DNA of 64,000 nucleotides from Gordonia alkanivorans NBRC 16433 (lineage in GTDB: Bacteria > Actinomycetota > Actinomycetes > Mycobacteriales > Mycobacteriaceae): the NCBI RefSeq assembly GCF_000225505.1, contig NZ_BACI01000097.1, positions 62,001-126,000 on the forward strand. The letters run 5' to 3'. Shown here one piece after another: positions 19,045 through 27,641 of this stretch (its first letter is position 1; each line of letters begins with the position of its first letter). The notes beneath the pieces are model-generated. The model did no database searches. It saw nothing but the letters and a program-made list of their open reading frames with translations, and was not told the DNA's origin. Made by a program: the position numbers and the translations under genes.

Positions 19045-19428
19045 ATGGAGGTCTTGTCCAGCCGAGTGCTGCTGCTCTCGCCCGACCCCGAACGCCTGCA
19101 GGCCTTCTACCGTGAGCAGCTGGGCCTACCGGTTCACCGCGAGTACCCCGGCGGCATCGTGTTCTTCGCCGGTAACGGGCTCATCGAGATCTCCTCGCAC
19201 ATGAAGACCGACGCGCCGGACCCGTCGAGCAACGCGGCGCTCTGGCTGCAGGTGCGCGACGCCGAGGCCACCGAGAAGCAGTTCCGCGACCGTGGGGTGA
19301 GCGTCACACGCGGGCCGCGCACCGAACCGTGGGGCTTGATCGAGATGCATGCCGACGACCCCGACGGACGCCGGATCATCGTCGTGGAGATCCCCGACGA
19401 TCACCCGCTGCGCAAGGACACCCGCTAG
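19045..19428 (+). CDS. VOC superfamily (glyoxalase/dioxygenase-fold) protein
   Basis: A 127-residue VOC-fold protein: RVLLLSPDPERLQAFYREQLGL, ISSHMKTDAP and PWGLIEMHADDPDGRRIIVVE, with the late glutamate metal ligand. It begins immediately after the stop of the upstream small gene. The family includes glyoxalase I, bleomycin/fosfomycin resistance proteins and dioxygenases; which applies here is not decidable. Confidence 0.83.
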   Translation: MEVLSSRVLLLSPDPERLQAFYREQLGLPVHREYPGGIVFFAGNGLIEISSHMKTDAPDPSSNAALWLQVRDAEATEKQFRDRGVSVTRGPRTEPWGLIEMHADDPDGRRIIVVEIPDDHPLRKDTR

Positions 19429-19485
19429 CCGGAGGGCGTCGGCGGTGATGAAACCGGCAGGACCGGGCATGACAAACTGGATCGC

Positions 19486-20751
19486 ATGAGTTCCTGGAAC
19501 GCGCCCACCTGCGCGAGCGGCCTGAACGCAACCGTCGAGCTGCCCGGTTCCAAGTCCATCACCAACCGCGCGCTGGTCCTCGCCGCGCTCGCCGACGGCC
19601 CGTCGACCGTCCGCGGAACCCTCCGCAGCCGCGACACCAACCTCATGCTGGGCGCTCTGGAGGCACTCGGTGTGCAGGTGCGCATCGACCCCGCTGCGGA
19701 GACCACCGTCTCCCTGACCCCCGGGCCGCTTCATGGCGCCGACATCGACTGCGGTCTCGCCGGAACGGTGATGCGGTTCCTGCCGCCGCTCGGCGCGCTG
19801 GCCGCCGGCCCGGTGCGCTTCGACGGCGACCCGCAGGCCCGCGTGCGGCCGCAGACCACGATCCTCGACGCCCTACGCGGGCTCGGGGTGGCGATCGAGG
19901 GAGATCGCCTGCCCTTCACCATCGACGGCACCGGGCGGGTGCGCGGTGGCGAGGTCACCATCGACGCGTCGGGGTCTTCGCAGTTCGTCTCGGGTCTGCT
20001 GTTGTCGGCGGCCCGGTTCGACGAAGGGCTGGTCATCCGCCACGTCGGACCGCCCGTCCCGTCGACGCCGCACATCGACATGACCGTCGAGATGCTGGCG
20101 ACCGCCGGCGTCGAGGTCGACACCTCCGAACCCGATGTCTGGCGCGTGTCGCCCGGTCCGATCCGGGCCGTCGACTGGACCGTCGAACCCGACCTGTCGA
20201 ATGCGGCCGCGTTCCTGGCCGCCGCCGCGGTGACCGGCGGAGAGGTCCGCGTGCCGTACTGGCCGGCGGTCACCACGCAGCCCGGCGCCCGCATCGCCGA
20301 CGTCCTGGCCGCGATGGGATGCACCGTCGAGCACCTCGACGGCACGCTGACCGTCCGCGGCCCCGCCGTGCTGAAGGGTGTGAACCTCGACCTGCGCGAC
20401 ATCGGTGAGCTGACGCCGACCATCGCCGCCCTGTGCGCTCTTGCCGACGGCGAATCCGAGCTGAGCGGCATCGCCCACCTGCGCGGTCACGAGACCGACC
20501 GGCTGGCGGCCCTCACCGCCGAGATCACCCGGCTCGGAGGGACCTGCGCCCAGACCGAGGACGGTCTCCGGATCACCGGGACGAGCCTGCACGGCGGGAC
20601 CTGGGAGTCCTACGCCGATCACCGCATGGCCACTGCCGGCGCCATCATCGGACTCGTGACCCCCGGCGTCGTGGTCGACGACATCGAGACGACGAGCAAG
20701 ACGCTGCCCGACTTCCCCGGTATGTGGCAGCAGATGATCGGGCACCATTGA
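19486..20751 (+). CDS. aroA: 3-phosphoshikimate 1-carboxyvinyltransferase (EPSP synthase)
   Basis: A 421-residue enzyme of the shikimate pathway. It joins PEP to shikimate-3-phosphate. Motifs: [20 protein letters not shown] (substrate loop, about 19-38), [31 protein letters not shown] and the C-terminal [13 protein letters not shown]. Sequence at the glyphosate site follows the class I pattern. The stop overlaps the start of rsgA (TTGA). The order aroA-rsgA, followed by a convergent desaturase, matches Rv3227-Rv3228-Rv3229c. Confidence 0.97.
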   Translation: MSSWNAPTCASGLNATVELPGSKSITNRALVLAALADGPSTVRGTLRSRDTNLMLGALEALGVQVRIDPAAETTVSLTPGPLHGADIDCGLAGTVMRFLPPLGALAAGPVRFDGDPQARVRPQTTILDALRGLGVAIEGDRLPFTIDGTGRVRGGEVTIDASGSSQFVSGLLLSAARFDEGLVIRHVGPPVPSTPHIDMTVEMLATAGVEVDTSEPDVWRVSPGPIRAVDWTVEPDLSNAAAFLAAAAVTGGEVRVPYWPAVTTQPGARIADVLAAMGCTVEHLDGTLTVRGPAVLKGVNLDLRDIGELTPTIAALCALADGESELSGIAHLRGHETDRLAALTAEITRLGGTCAQTEDGLRITGTSLHGGTWESYADHRMATAGAIIGLVTPGVVVDDIETTSKTLPDFPGMWQQMIGHH

Positions 20752-21791
20752 GCCGCCGGGCGGCGAGTTACGACGAATCCGATGTGAGGGTTCGTCCCGG
20801 CAAGGGCACCCGTCCTCGCACCAAGACCCGCCCGTCCCACGACGACGCCGAGCAGGGCATGGTCGTGTCGGTCGATCGCGGCCGCTGGGGTGTCGTCCTC
20901 GGCGGCGATCCTGACCGTCGCGTCGTGACGATGCGCGCGCGAGAGCTGGGCCGGACCCCCATCGTCGTCGGTGACGACGTGTCGGTGGTCGGTGATCTCT
21001 CCGGAAAACCCGACACCCTGGCGCGGATCGTGCGTGTCGCCGAGCGTCGAAGTGTGTTGCGCCGCACCGCCGATGACTCGGATCCGTACGAACGGATCGT
21101 GGTCGCCAACGCCGACCAGTTGCTGATCGTCACCGCGATGGCCGACCCGCCACCCCGTACCGGATTCGTCGAACGCGCGCTGGCGGCGGCCTACGTCGGC
21201 GGCCTGTCCCCCATCCTGTGCCTGACGAAATCCGACCTCGCCGACCCGACCGAGTTCACCGCCGCCTTCGCCGACCTCGAGCTTCCCGTCATCCGGGCCG
21301 GGCGCGACGATCCGCTCGACGAGATCCTCGCGACGCTCCGGGGCCGTATCACCGCTTTCATCGGACACTCCGGTGTCGGCAAGTCGACGCTCGTCAATCG
21401 TCTTGTGCCCGATGCCTATCGAGCAACCGGCGTGGTGTCCGGGGTGGGTAAGGGGCGGCACACCTCGACCCAGTCGGTCGCCTTGCCGCTACCCGGCGAC
21501 AGTGTCCCGCGCGGTTGGGTCGTCGACACCCCCGGAATCCGGTCGTTCGGACTCGCCCACGTCGGAGCCGACGACATCGTTGCCGCCTTCGACGATCTCC
21601 AGGATGCCATCGCCGAATGCCCCAGGGGCTGTACACATCTCGGCCCGCCGGCAGATCCGGAGTGCAAACTCGACGGACTCGGGGGACACTCCTATCGTCG
21701 CGCGATGGCCGTGCGACACCTACTCGTCGCGGTCGGCGGCGGACTCAGCGCCGACGACGCCGCGCCCGAAGCTCCCGAATCGCGGCCTTGA
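20748..21791 (+). CDS. rsgA: Ribosome small-subunit-dependent GTPase A
   Basis: A 347-residue circularly permuted GTPase that assists late 30S assembly. OB-fold N-terminus, then G4 (LCLTKSDL), G1 ([14 protein letters not shown]), G3 ([10 protein letters not shown]) and the zinc site [16 protein letters not shown] near the end. I choose TTG at 20748, which overlaps the aroA stop, because the predicted start [19 protein letters not shown] matches the typical actinobacterial RsgA N-terminus and no ATG/GTG fits better. Its 3' end overlaps the convergent desaturase by 47 nt. Confidence 0.93.
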   Translation: MSRRAASYDESDVRVRPGKGTRPRTKTRPSHDDAEQGMVVSVDRGRWGVVLGGDPDRRVVTMRARELGRTPIVVGDDVSVVGDLSGKPDTLARIVRVAERRSVLRRTADDSDPYERIVVANADQLLIVTAMADPPPRTGFVERALAAAYVGGLSPILCLTKSDLADPTEFTAAFADLELPVIRAGRDDPLDEILATLRGRITAFIGHSGVGKSTLVNRLVPDAYRATGVVSGVGKGRHTSTQSVALPLPGDSVPRGWVVDTPGIRSFGLAHVGADDIVAAFDDLQDAIAECPRGCTHLGPPADPECKLDGLGGHSYRRAMAVRHLLVAVGGGLSADDAAPEAPESRP

Positions 21792-22941
21792 GGCCGGTTG
21801 CCTGCGGCATCCCGGCAAAGCGCTTCTCCGACGCCGTCTCCGGCGCATCGTCGGAGGTCGCACGGAGGAACCGATCGGGCAGCGACAGCTTGTTGATCGT
21901 GCGCAGCGTCTGGAAGTACTGCACCGCAAGCGGACCCGTGGTGTAGGGCAGGTCGTACTTGTCGCACAGCGCTCGGACCCGAACGGCGATCTCGGCGTAG
22001 CGGTTGCTCGGCAGATCCGGATAGAGATGATGCTCGATCTGGTAGCAGAGGTTACCGCTGAGGAAGGCCATCGCCGGCCCGGCGTCGAAATTCGCCGTCC
22101 CGAGCATCTGCCGCAGATACCACTGCCCCTGTGTCTCGTTCTCGAGGATGTCCGCAGTGAACTTCTCTGCCCCGTCCGGGAAGTGGCCACAGAAGATCAC
22201 CACATAGGCCCACAGGTTGCGGATCAGGTTCGCGGTGAGGTTCGCCGTCAGCGTGTGTGTGAAGTTCGGACCGGACAACGCCGGGAACAACACGTAATCC
22301 TTCACGATCTGCTTGCCGACCTTACGGGCGAACAACTTGAGCTGCGGTCTCGCGATCTCCTTGGGCTTGGCACCCGAGATGACGTCCTTCAGATCCAGGT
22401 CGTGCAGACCGATCCCCCACTCGAACAGCGCCGCGAGCACGACGTTGGTCAGCGGCTGCAGAAGCAGCTTGGGCTGCCACGGATCGTCCCGGGTGACGCG
22501 CAACGTCTTGTAACCGACGTCGTGATCCATGTCGAGAACGTTGGTGTACTTGTGATGGATGTAGTTGTGGGAATGCTTCCAGTGCGGCGAGGCGCACACC
22601 ATGTCCCATTCCCAGGTGGTCGAGTGGACCTCCGGGTCGTTCATCCAGTCCCACTGCCCGTGCATCACGTTGTGCCCGAGCTCCATGTTCTCGATGATCT
22701 TCGAGAGAGCGAGCGCGCCGGTACCGAGCAGCCAGAGCGGCCGCGAGCGGCTGCCGAGCAGCGCGACGCGTCCGGTCACCTCGAGCGCGCGGTGCGCCAG
22801 GATCGTGCGTCGCAGGTACTTGACGTCACGCATCCCCCGATCCGCCTCGATCTCGCGGCGAAGGGTGTCGAGTTCGGCACCCAGCGCCTCCACGTCGGCG
22901 TCGGTCAGATGCGCGTACTCATTGATGTCAGTGATGGCCAT
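21745..22941 (-). CDS. Membrane fatty-acid desaturase (DesA3-like), copy 1
   Basis: A 398-residue acyl desaturase with the three histidine boxes of the di-iron membrane family: HNVMHGQWDW, HSHNYIHHKYTN and QIEHHLYPD. In M. tuberculosis the equivalent DesA3 makes oleoyl chains and takes electrons from Rv3230c (established); a homologue of that reductase is encoded at 25800. It shares most motifs with the next gene, of which it looks like a tandem duplicate, and has no separate operator, so it is probably co-transcribed. The 3' end overlaps rsgA by 47 nt. Confidence 0.93.
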   Translation of the reverse strand: MAITDINEYAHLTDADVEALGAELDTLRREIEADRGMRDVKYLRRTILAHRALEVTGRVALLGSRSRPLWLLGTGALALSKIIENMELGHNVMHGQWDWMNDPEVHSTTWEWDMVCASPHWKHSHNYIHHKYTNVLDMDHDVGYKTLRVTRDDPWQPKLLLQPLTNVVLAALFEWGIGLHDLDLKDVISGAKPKEIARPQLKLFARKVGKQIVKDYVLFPALSGPNFTHTLTANLTANLIRNLWAYVVIFCGHFPDGAEKFTADILENETQGQWYLRQMLGTANFDAGPAMAFLSGNLCYQIEHHLYPDLPSNRYAEIAVRVRALCDKYDLPYTTGPLAVQYFQTLRTINKLSLPDRFLRATSDDAPETASEKRFAGMPQATGLKAAIRELRARRRRR

Positions 22942-23010
22942 TGAGCCCCATTATGCCGACCTTTTCGATTCCCTGCCCCGGCGCGGGGTCCGACCACCCG
23001 CCATCGCCGA

Positions 23011-24339
23011 TCAGGCGGCGGCCTCGTCGTCACGCGTCGCACGCAGCGGCGTCACCACGGCACGTCCGCGACCGGCGCGACGACGCTCACGCAGCCCGGC
23101 GATGGCCGAGCGCAGTCCGCGACGGGTACCGGTCTGCTCGTCGATGGTGGCCCGCAGCCGGGCACCCTCGGGCAGCCCCTGCTTGAAGCGGCGCTCCGAC
23201 GCGGTCTCCGGCGCGTCGTCGGCGGTCGCCTTGAGGTACTTGTCCGGCAGCGACAGCTTGGCGATGGTCCGCCACGTCTTGGCGTACTGCACCGGGAACG
23301 GACCCGAGGTGTAGGGCAGGTCGTACTTGTCGCACAGCGCGCGCACCTTCACCGCGATCTCGGCGTACCGGTTGCTCGGCAGGTCCGGGAAGATGTGATG
23401 CTCGATCTGGTACGACAGGTTGCCGCTCATGAACGCGAGAACGAAACCGGAGTCGAAGTTGGCGCTGCCCAGCATCTGGCGCAGGTACCACTCGGCCTGG
23501 GACTCGCTGTCGATGTCCTGCTTGGTGAACTTCTCCGCACCGTCGGGGAAGTGCCCGCAGAAGATGACGGCGTTGCTCCACACGTTGCGGATGACGTTGC
23601 CGAGCGCGGTCGCGGTGGCCGCCTTGCGGTAGGCGTTGACGTAGCCGACCTTGTGCCCGGTGGTCGCACTGACCAGCGCCGGGTAGGCGAGGTAGTCCTT
23701 GGCGACCTGCTTGCCGATCTTCGACAGCACGTCGGCGACGTCGCGCTTGTACTGTTCCCGTTCCTCCGGCGTCCGTCGCTTCTTGCCCAGCTCGAGGTGC
23801 TGCACGGCGACGCCGTACTGGAACGCCAGCGCGAGGATCGTGTTGTAGACGAGGTTGCCGTAGTTGAACGGACGCCAGCGCTGGTCGCGGGTGACGCGCA
23901 GCAGGCCGTAGCCCACGTCGTCATCCATGCCCAGCACGTTCGTGTACTTGTGATGGATGTAGTTGTGGGTGTGCTTCCAGTGCGCCGACGGGTCGGTGTT
24001 GTCCCACTCCCACGTCGAGCTGTGCACCTCGGGATCGTTCATCCAGTCCCACTGCCCGTGCATCACGTTGTGCCCGAGCTCCATGTTCTCGACGATCTTC
24101 GCCACGCCGAGCGCACCAGCGCCGGCCCACCAGAGCGACTTCTTGGTGGAGCCGAAGAGCAGTGCGCGTCCGGCGAGCTCGAGGCCACGCTGGAAGCGAA
24201 TGGTGTTGCGGAGATAGCGGGCGTCACGTTCACCCCGGCTGGCCTCGACCTCCGCGCGGATCGCATCGAGCTCGGCGCCGAGTGCCTCGACGTCCGCCTC
24301 GGACAGGTGTGCGTATTCGGGGATGTCCGTGATCGCCAT
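23011..24339 (-). CDS. desA3: Membrane fatty-acid desaturase (DesA3-like), copy 2
   Basis: A 442-residue paralogue of the preceding desaturase. The N-terminal MAITDIPEYAHLSEADVEAL is near-identical, and the His boxes are the same (HNVMHGQWDW, HTHNYIHHKYTN, QIEHHIFPD). It differs by an insert of about 25 residues (GKKRRTPEEREQYKRDVAD) and a longer basic C-terminal tail. It is the promoter-proximal copy and has two overlapping TACG-type palindromes about 100 nt upstream. Delta-9 desaturation of membrane acyl chains is the likely role. Confidence 0.93.
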   Translation of the reverse strand: MAITDIPEYAHLSEADVEALGAELDAIRAEVEASRGERDARYLRNTIRFQRGLELAGRALLFGSTKKSLWWAGAGALGVAKIVENMELGHNVMHGQWDWMNDPEVHSSTWEWDNTDPSAHWKHTHNYIHHKYTNVLGMDDDVGYGLLRVTRDQRWRPFNYGNLVYNTILALAFQYGVAVQHLELGKKRRTPEEREQYKRDVADVLSKIGKQVAKDYLAYPALVSATTGHKVGYVNAYRKAATATALGNVIRNVWSNAVIFCGHFPDGAEKFTKQDIDSESQAEWYLRQMLGSANFDSGFVLAFMSGNLSYQIEHHIFPDLPSNRYAEIAVKVRALCDKYDLPYTSGPFPVQYAKTWRTIAKLSLPDKYLKATADDAPETASERRFKQGLPEGARLRATIDEQTGTRRGLRSAIAGLRERRRAGRGRAVVTPLRATRDDEAAA

Positions 24340-24428
24340 ACGTGTGGTCCCTTCGCAGGTGGGATGGGTCTCGGTGGGGGTCGACGACGACCTCTACACC
24401 GACCGGCTCACGCCGGATCTTCCGACCC

Positions 24429-24462
24429 TTACGTTTCCGTAACTTACGCAAGCGTAGGTTAC
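24429..24462 (-). promoter_or_regulatory. Operator pair upstream of the desaturases
   Basis: Two overlapping palindromes share the pattern TNACG-N4-CGTNA: TTACG-TTTC-CGTAA (24429-24442) and GTAACTTACG-CAAG-CGTAGGTTAC (24439-24462, one mismatch). Their centres are 15 nt apart. Nearly the same palindrome precedes the oxidoreductase (26948-26971). Confidence 0.7.
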
Positions 24463-24571
24463 GGGGCGCGGGTGTGTCCAGCGGTGAGCCGCCCTGACGG
24501 CACGGTTTTTTGCGCGGGGGGTCGACAGGCTCAACCGGCAGGGTGGGCTCGACCGGCGGAAACCGGCGGGA

Positions 24572-25690
24572 TCAGCTGTCCGCGGCCTCACGGTAGTCGT
24601 CGATGAACAGCTCGAAGCCGATGAGATCCTCGAAGACACCGTCGGAGCGGGCGGCGAGCTTCTGCCTGCTGACCTCGCGGAAACCGGCTGCGCGGGCGAG
24701 CTTCTTGCTGCCCTCGTTGCTGTCGGCGGCGAACAGCGTCAGCCGCCGGAAACCGAACTTCTCGAACGCATATCGCACGGACGCCGGAAACGCTTCTGCC
24801 AGCACGCCTTTCCCGCGCGCTTCGGGATGGGTGTAGAAGCCGGCCTCGGCGCCGGTGACCTCGTCGATGTGCAGGAGGGTGATGTCGCCCAGGTAGTCGT
24901 CGGTCTCGAGGTCGGCGACGGCCCATGTGCAGGTGACGCCCTGCGCAGCGGTCCACCACTTGCGCAGACGTTCGGCCGCCGCGTGTTCGAGCTCCAGCGG
25001 GTCGGGCCGCGCGAAGAGGTACTTGCGGGAGGTCGGGTCGTCGAGGGTCTCGCGGATGCGTGGGTCGTCGTGCTCCGCGAGGGGCCGGAGGCGGAACCGC
25101 TCGGTCTCGAAGACGTCGGTGCGCCACTCGGTCTGCGGCTCCCGTGCGTCGTCTGCTCGCAGCGAGCCGACCCACGCGTCACGGATGTGGCCGCGGACCT
25201 CGACCCCGTCCGGGACCGCGGCGTCGAGCCGGAATCCGCAGGAGTGCGCGACGCGCAACGCGTCGATGTTGCCGGCGACCGTCGTCCAGCGGACGACCTC
25301 CTTGCCGGCCTCGGTGAAGGCATAGTCGACCGCGAGCAGGACGGCGCGTTTCATCACGCCCCAGCCGCGGGCGTCGGGATGGAGGTCGTAACTGAGCCTG
25401 CTGAGCGGGCCCTCCCCGGCGAGGTCGACGGTGCCGACGAACCTGCCGTCGAACTCGACGGCCCACAACATGCGGGAGCCGTCCGCCCAGGACCTGGGTG
25501 CATAGTCGAGGGCGAATCTCTCGGCGGCGGCGCGACTGTAGGGCGCCGGGACGGGTGTCCACCGCATCATGGCCGGATCGGCCGCGAGCTCGACCATGCG
25601 ATCGAGATCTCGGGGCTCATGAGGCCGCAGTGTCACCCCGCCGTCGGTGAGAACGGGGACGTTTTCGGGAATCCGGACCGCGGCTTTCAC
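24572..25690 (-). CDS. Protein with two tandem GNAT acetyltransferase domains
   Basis: A 372-residue protein with two RimJ/RimL-type GNAT domains. Each has the acetyl-CoA loop: HPDARGWGVMKRAV at about 115-130 and HPEARGKGVLAEAF at about 295-308. Each also has the final AHSCGFR or ARAAGFRE motif. The halves are only distantly similar, so it is an old fusion. The substrate may be a protein N-terminus, a ribosomal protein or a small amine; this is undecided. It lies between the desaturases and their probable reductase. Confidence 0.87.
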   Translation of the reverse strand: MKAAVRIPENVPVLTDGGVTLRPHEPRDLDRMVELAADPAMMRWTPVPAPYSRAAAERFALDYAPRSWADGSRMLWAVEFDGRFVGTVDLAGEGPLSRLSYDLHPDARGWGVMKRAVLLAVDYAFTEAGKEVVRWTTVAGNIDALRVAHSCGFRLDAAVPDGVEVRGHIRDAWVGSLRADDAREPQTEWRTDVFETERFRLRPLAEHDDPRIRETLDDPTSRKYLFARPDPLELEHAAAERLRKWWTAAQGVTCTWAVADLETDDYLGDITLLHIDEVTGAEAGFYTHPEARGKGVLAEAFPASVRYAFEKFGFRRLTLFAADSNEGSKKLARAAGFREVSRQKLAARSDGVFEDLIGFELFIDDYREAADS

Positions 25691-25799
25691 CGGTCAGCCC
25701 TCGGGCCGAACGGGACGGGTCCCAGCACTGTGACCAAGCACGTTTTCGAGCGTACCGGCAATTCCCGGGGCATCGCCGGGTCATAGACGAACAGCCAGG

Positions 25800-26942
25800 T
25801 CAGACGTCCAGCGTGCAATCCCCGGCGGCCGCACTGACGCACGTCTGGATACGCTCACCCTCGACGTGTTCGACGCCGGACCGCAGATCTCGCACGCAGC
25901 CCTTGTCGAGCATCACCACGCAGCTCTGGCAGATGCCCATCCGGCAGCCGAACGGCATGATCGTGCCCGCGGCCTCCCCGGCCTCCAGAAGGGTGGTCGC
26001 GCCGTCGACCTCGGCGGTCTTGCCCGAGCGCTTGAACGTCACCGTGCCGCCCTGGGCACCCACCACACCGCGTTCGAGGGCGAACCGCTCGATGTGCAGC
26101 CGCTCGCCCAGGTCGGCGTCGGAGTAGAGACGATGCAGGCCGTCGAGGAACCCCGCCGGTCCACATGCCCAGGTCTGACGCTCGCGCCAGTCGGGACACA
26201 GGCTCGGCAGCGACTCCGGGGTGACCTGTCCGTCCGTGCGGGTGTACTGCACGTGCAGGTCGACGAGACCCGACGACGCCATCGCCTCGAGTTCGTCGGC
26301 GAACAGCAGGTCGGTCTCGGAGGGCGTCGAATGGATCAGCCGGATATCGGTGTTCTGCTTCCGCTGTCTGACCGTGCGCAGCATCGAGATGATCGGGGTG
26401 AGGCCACTGCCGGCGGTCGCGAACAGGATCTTCTCCGGCAGCGGGTCGGGCAGGACGAACTCGCCGCGGGGCGCGGCGAGACGGACCACGGTGCCCGGCG
26501 TCAGGCCGTTCACGAGGTGGGTCGACAGGAAACCCTCCGGCATCGCCTTGACGGTGATCGCGATGGTCTTGTCGTTCGCCGACGCGTCGGGGGTCGAGGT
26601 GAGCGAGTACGAACGCCACGTCCATCGACCGTCGATCAGCACGCCGATACCGACGTACTGGCCGGGCGCGTAGTCGAACGAGAACCCCCAGCCCGGACGG
26701 ATCCGGATCGTTGCGGTGTCCTCGGTCTCCCCCCTCACCGAGATGACCTTGCCCCGCAGCTCACGGGCCGACCACAGCGGGTTGGCGAGATGCAGGTAGT
26801 CGTCGGGGAGCAACGGCGTCGTGATGCGGGTGACCGCCGCACGAACCCACTGCGCACCGCGGCTACGCGCCGCGACCCCGGCCACCGGTTCTTCGAATCG
26901 CTCGAGCAGACCCAACTCACACACCGCCTTCAACGTCTCCGA
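25800..26942 (-). CDS. Ferredoxin reductase-type electron donor for the desaturase (Rv3230c-like)
   Basis: About 380 residues: an FNR-type FAD domain ([24 protein letters not shown]), an NAD domain ([29 protein letters not shown]) and a C-terminal plant-type [2Fe-2S] ferredoxin ([13 protein letters not shown], then [10 protein letters not shown]). The M. tuberculosis homologue Rv3230c feeds electrons to DesA3. The start is uncertain: the frame is open to a TTG at 26960 inside a palindromic operator. TTG 26942 or GTG 26933 are more likely, but neither has an ideal ribosome site. Confidence 0.88.
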   Translation of the reverse strand, partial: SETLKAVCELGLLERFEEPVAGVAARSRGAQWVRAAVTRITTPLLPDDYLHLANPLWSARELRGKVISVRGETEDTATIRIRPGWGFSFDYAPGQYVGIGVLIDGRWTWRSYSLTSTPDASANDKTIAITVKAMPEGFLSTHLVNGLTPGTVVRLAAPRGEFVLPDPLPEKILFATAGSGLTPIISMLRTVRQRKQNTDIRLIHSTPSETDLLFADELEAMASSGLVDLHVQYTRTDGQVTPESLPSLCPDWRERQTWACGPAGFLDGLHRLYSDADLGERLHIERFALERGVVGAQGGTVTFKRSGKTAEVDGATTLLEAGEAAGTIMPFGCRMGICQSCVVMLDKGCVRDLRSGVEHVEGERIQTCVSAAAGDCTLDV

Positions 26943-26947
26943 ACACT

Positions 26948-26971
26948 CTAACCTACGCAACCGTAGGTTAG
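26948..26971 (-). promoter_or_regulatory. Perfect 24-bp operator before the desaturase reductase
   Basis: CTAACCTACG (26948-26957), CAAC, CGTAGGTTAG (26962-26971). It matches the desaturase operator at 24439-24462 in 10 of 10 core positions of one arm, apart from the outer base. A common repressor for both genes is inferred; in Mycobacteriales such genes are often under TetR-type control. Confidence 0.75.
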
Positions 26972-26996
26972 CGCCATCCAGGATCTCACACGAGTA

Positions 26997-27563
26997 TCAG
27001 AGCAGTTCGAGGAGAAACGGCAGCTCCTGGGTGGCGTACCAGGCGAGGTCGAAGTCCTCGATGTCGCCGACGGCCAGTTCGGCGTCCAGGTCACCCATGT
27101 CGGCGGCATCGATGACGACGACAGCGGCGCGAACCTTGTCCTCCGCCTCCTTCACGTCGACGTGGACCGAGGCGACCGCCGAGAGCGGGATCGTCCCGCC
27201 GACCTTGACCACGGCATCGTCGAGATCGGGACGGAGTTTGACGTCCTCGACGTCGGCGGCGACGACCACGCGGCGCGGCGGCAGCGAAGGGGTCACGCCC
27301 GGCTTCGTCAGCGCCTCGTCGGCGGCGAGATCGCGCTCGGCCTCGGCGTCGCCGGATTCCGGCGCCTCCCCGGCCAGGAGACGCAGCGACGCCCGCGCGG
27401 CCTCGCGCATCGCGACCTCCGAGAGCTCCTCGTCGTCGCCCGCGACGAACGCCTCGCGCAGAGCCGGGGTCAACGCGAACCCGGTTCCGCCGATCGGACG
27501 GAACTCGCCATCGGAGTTGAGCTCCATCAGCATTGCCAACGTCGCCGGCAGGTAGACCCTCAT
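26997..27563 (-). CDS. Conserved hypothetical protein (Rv3231c-like)
   Basis: A 188-residue acidic protein beginning MRVYLPATLAMLMELNSDGE; several stretches (RRVVVAADVEDVKLRPD, IEDFDLAWYATQELPFLLEL) look like a family conserved in Mycobacteriales. No catalytic motif or membrane segment is seen. The internal ATG at 27563 is chosen since the conserved block begins there. Position next to the reductase equals that of Rv3231c in M. tuberculosis. Function unknown. Confidence 0.78.
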   Translation of the reverse strand: MRVYLPATLAMLMELNSDGEFRPIGGTGFALTPALREAFVAGDDEELSEVAMREAARASLRLLAGEAPESGDAEAERDLAADEALTKPGVTPSLPPRRVVVAADVEDVKLRPDLDDAVVKVGGTIPLSAVASVHVDVKEAEDKVRAAVVVIDAADMGDLDAELAVGDIEDFDLAWYATQELPFLLELL

Positions 27564-27641
27564 TCGACCATCGCTCTCATAACGACCCCCGCTCCTGGCG
27601 GTCCGATTGCGGTACCCGCTCACCTTAGCCGCGCCCCCGAC

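Noticed and set aside
24481..24571. Possible mobile-element end near the GGCTC-ACCGG direct repeats after the GNAT gene
   Set aside because: Only short imperfect repeats (GGCTCAACCGG/GGCTCGACCGG); no transposase, no target duplication.
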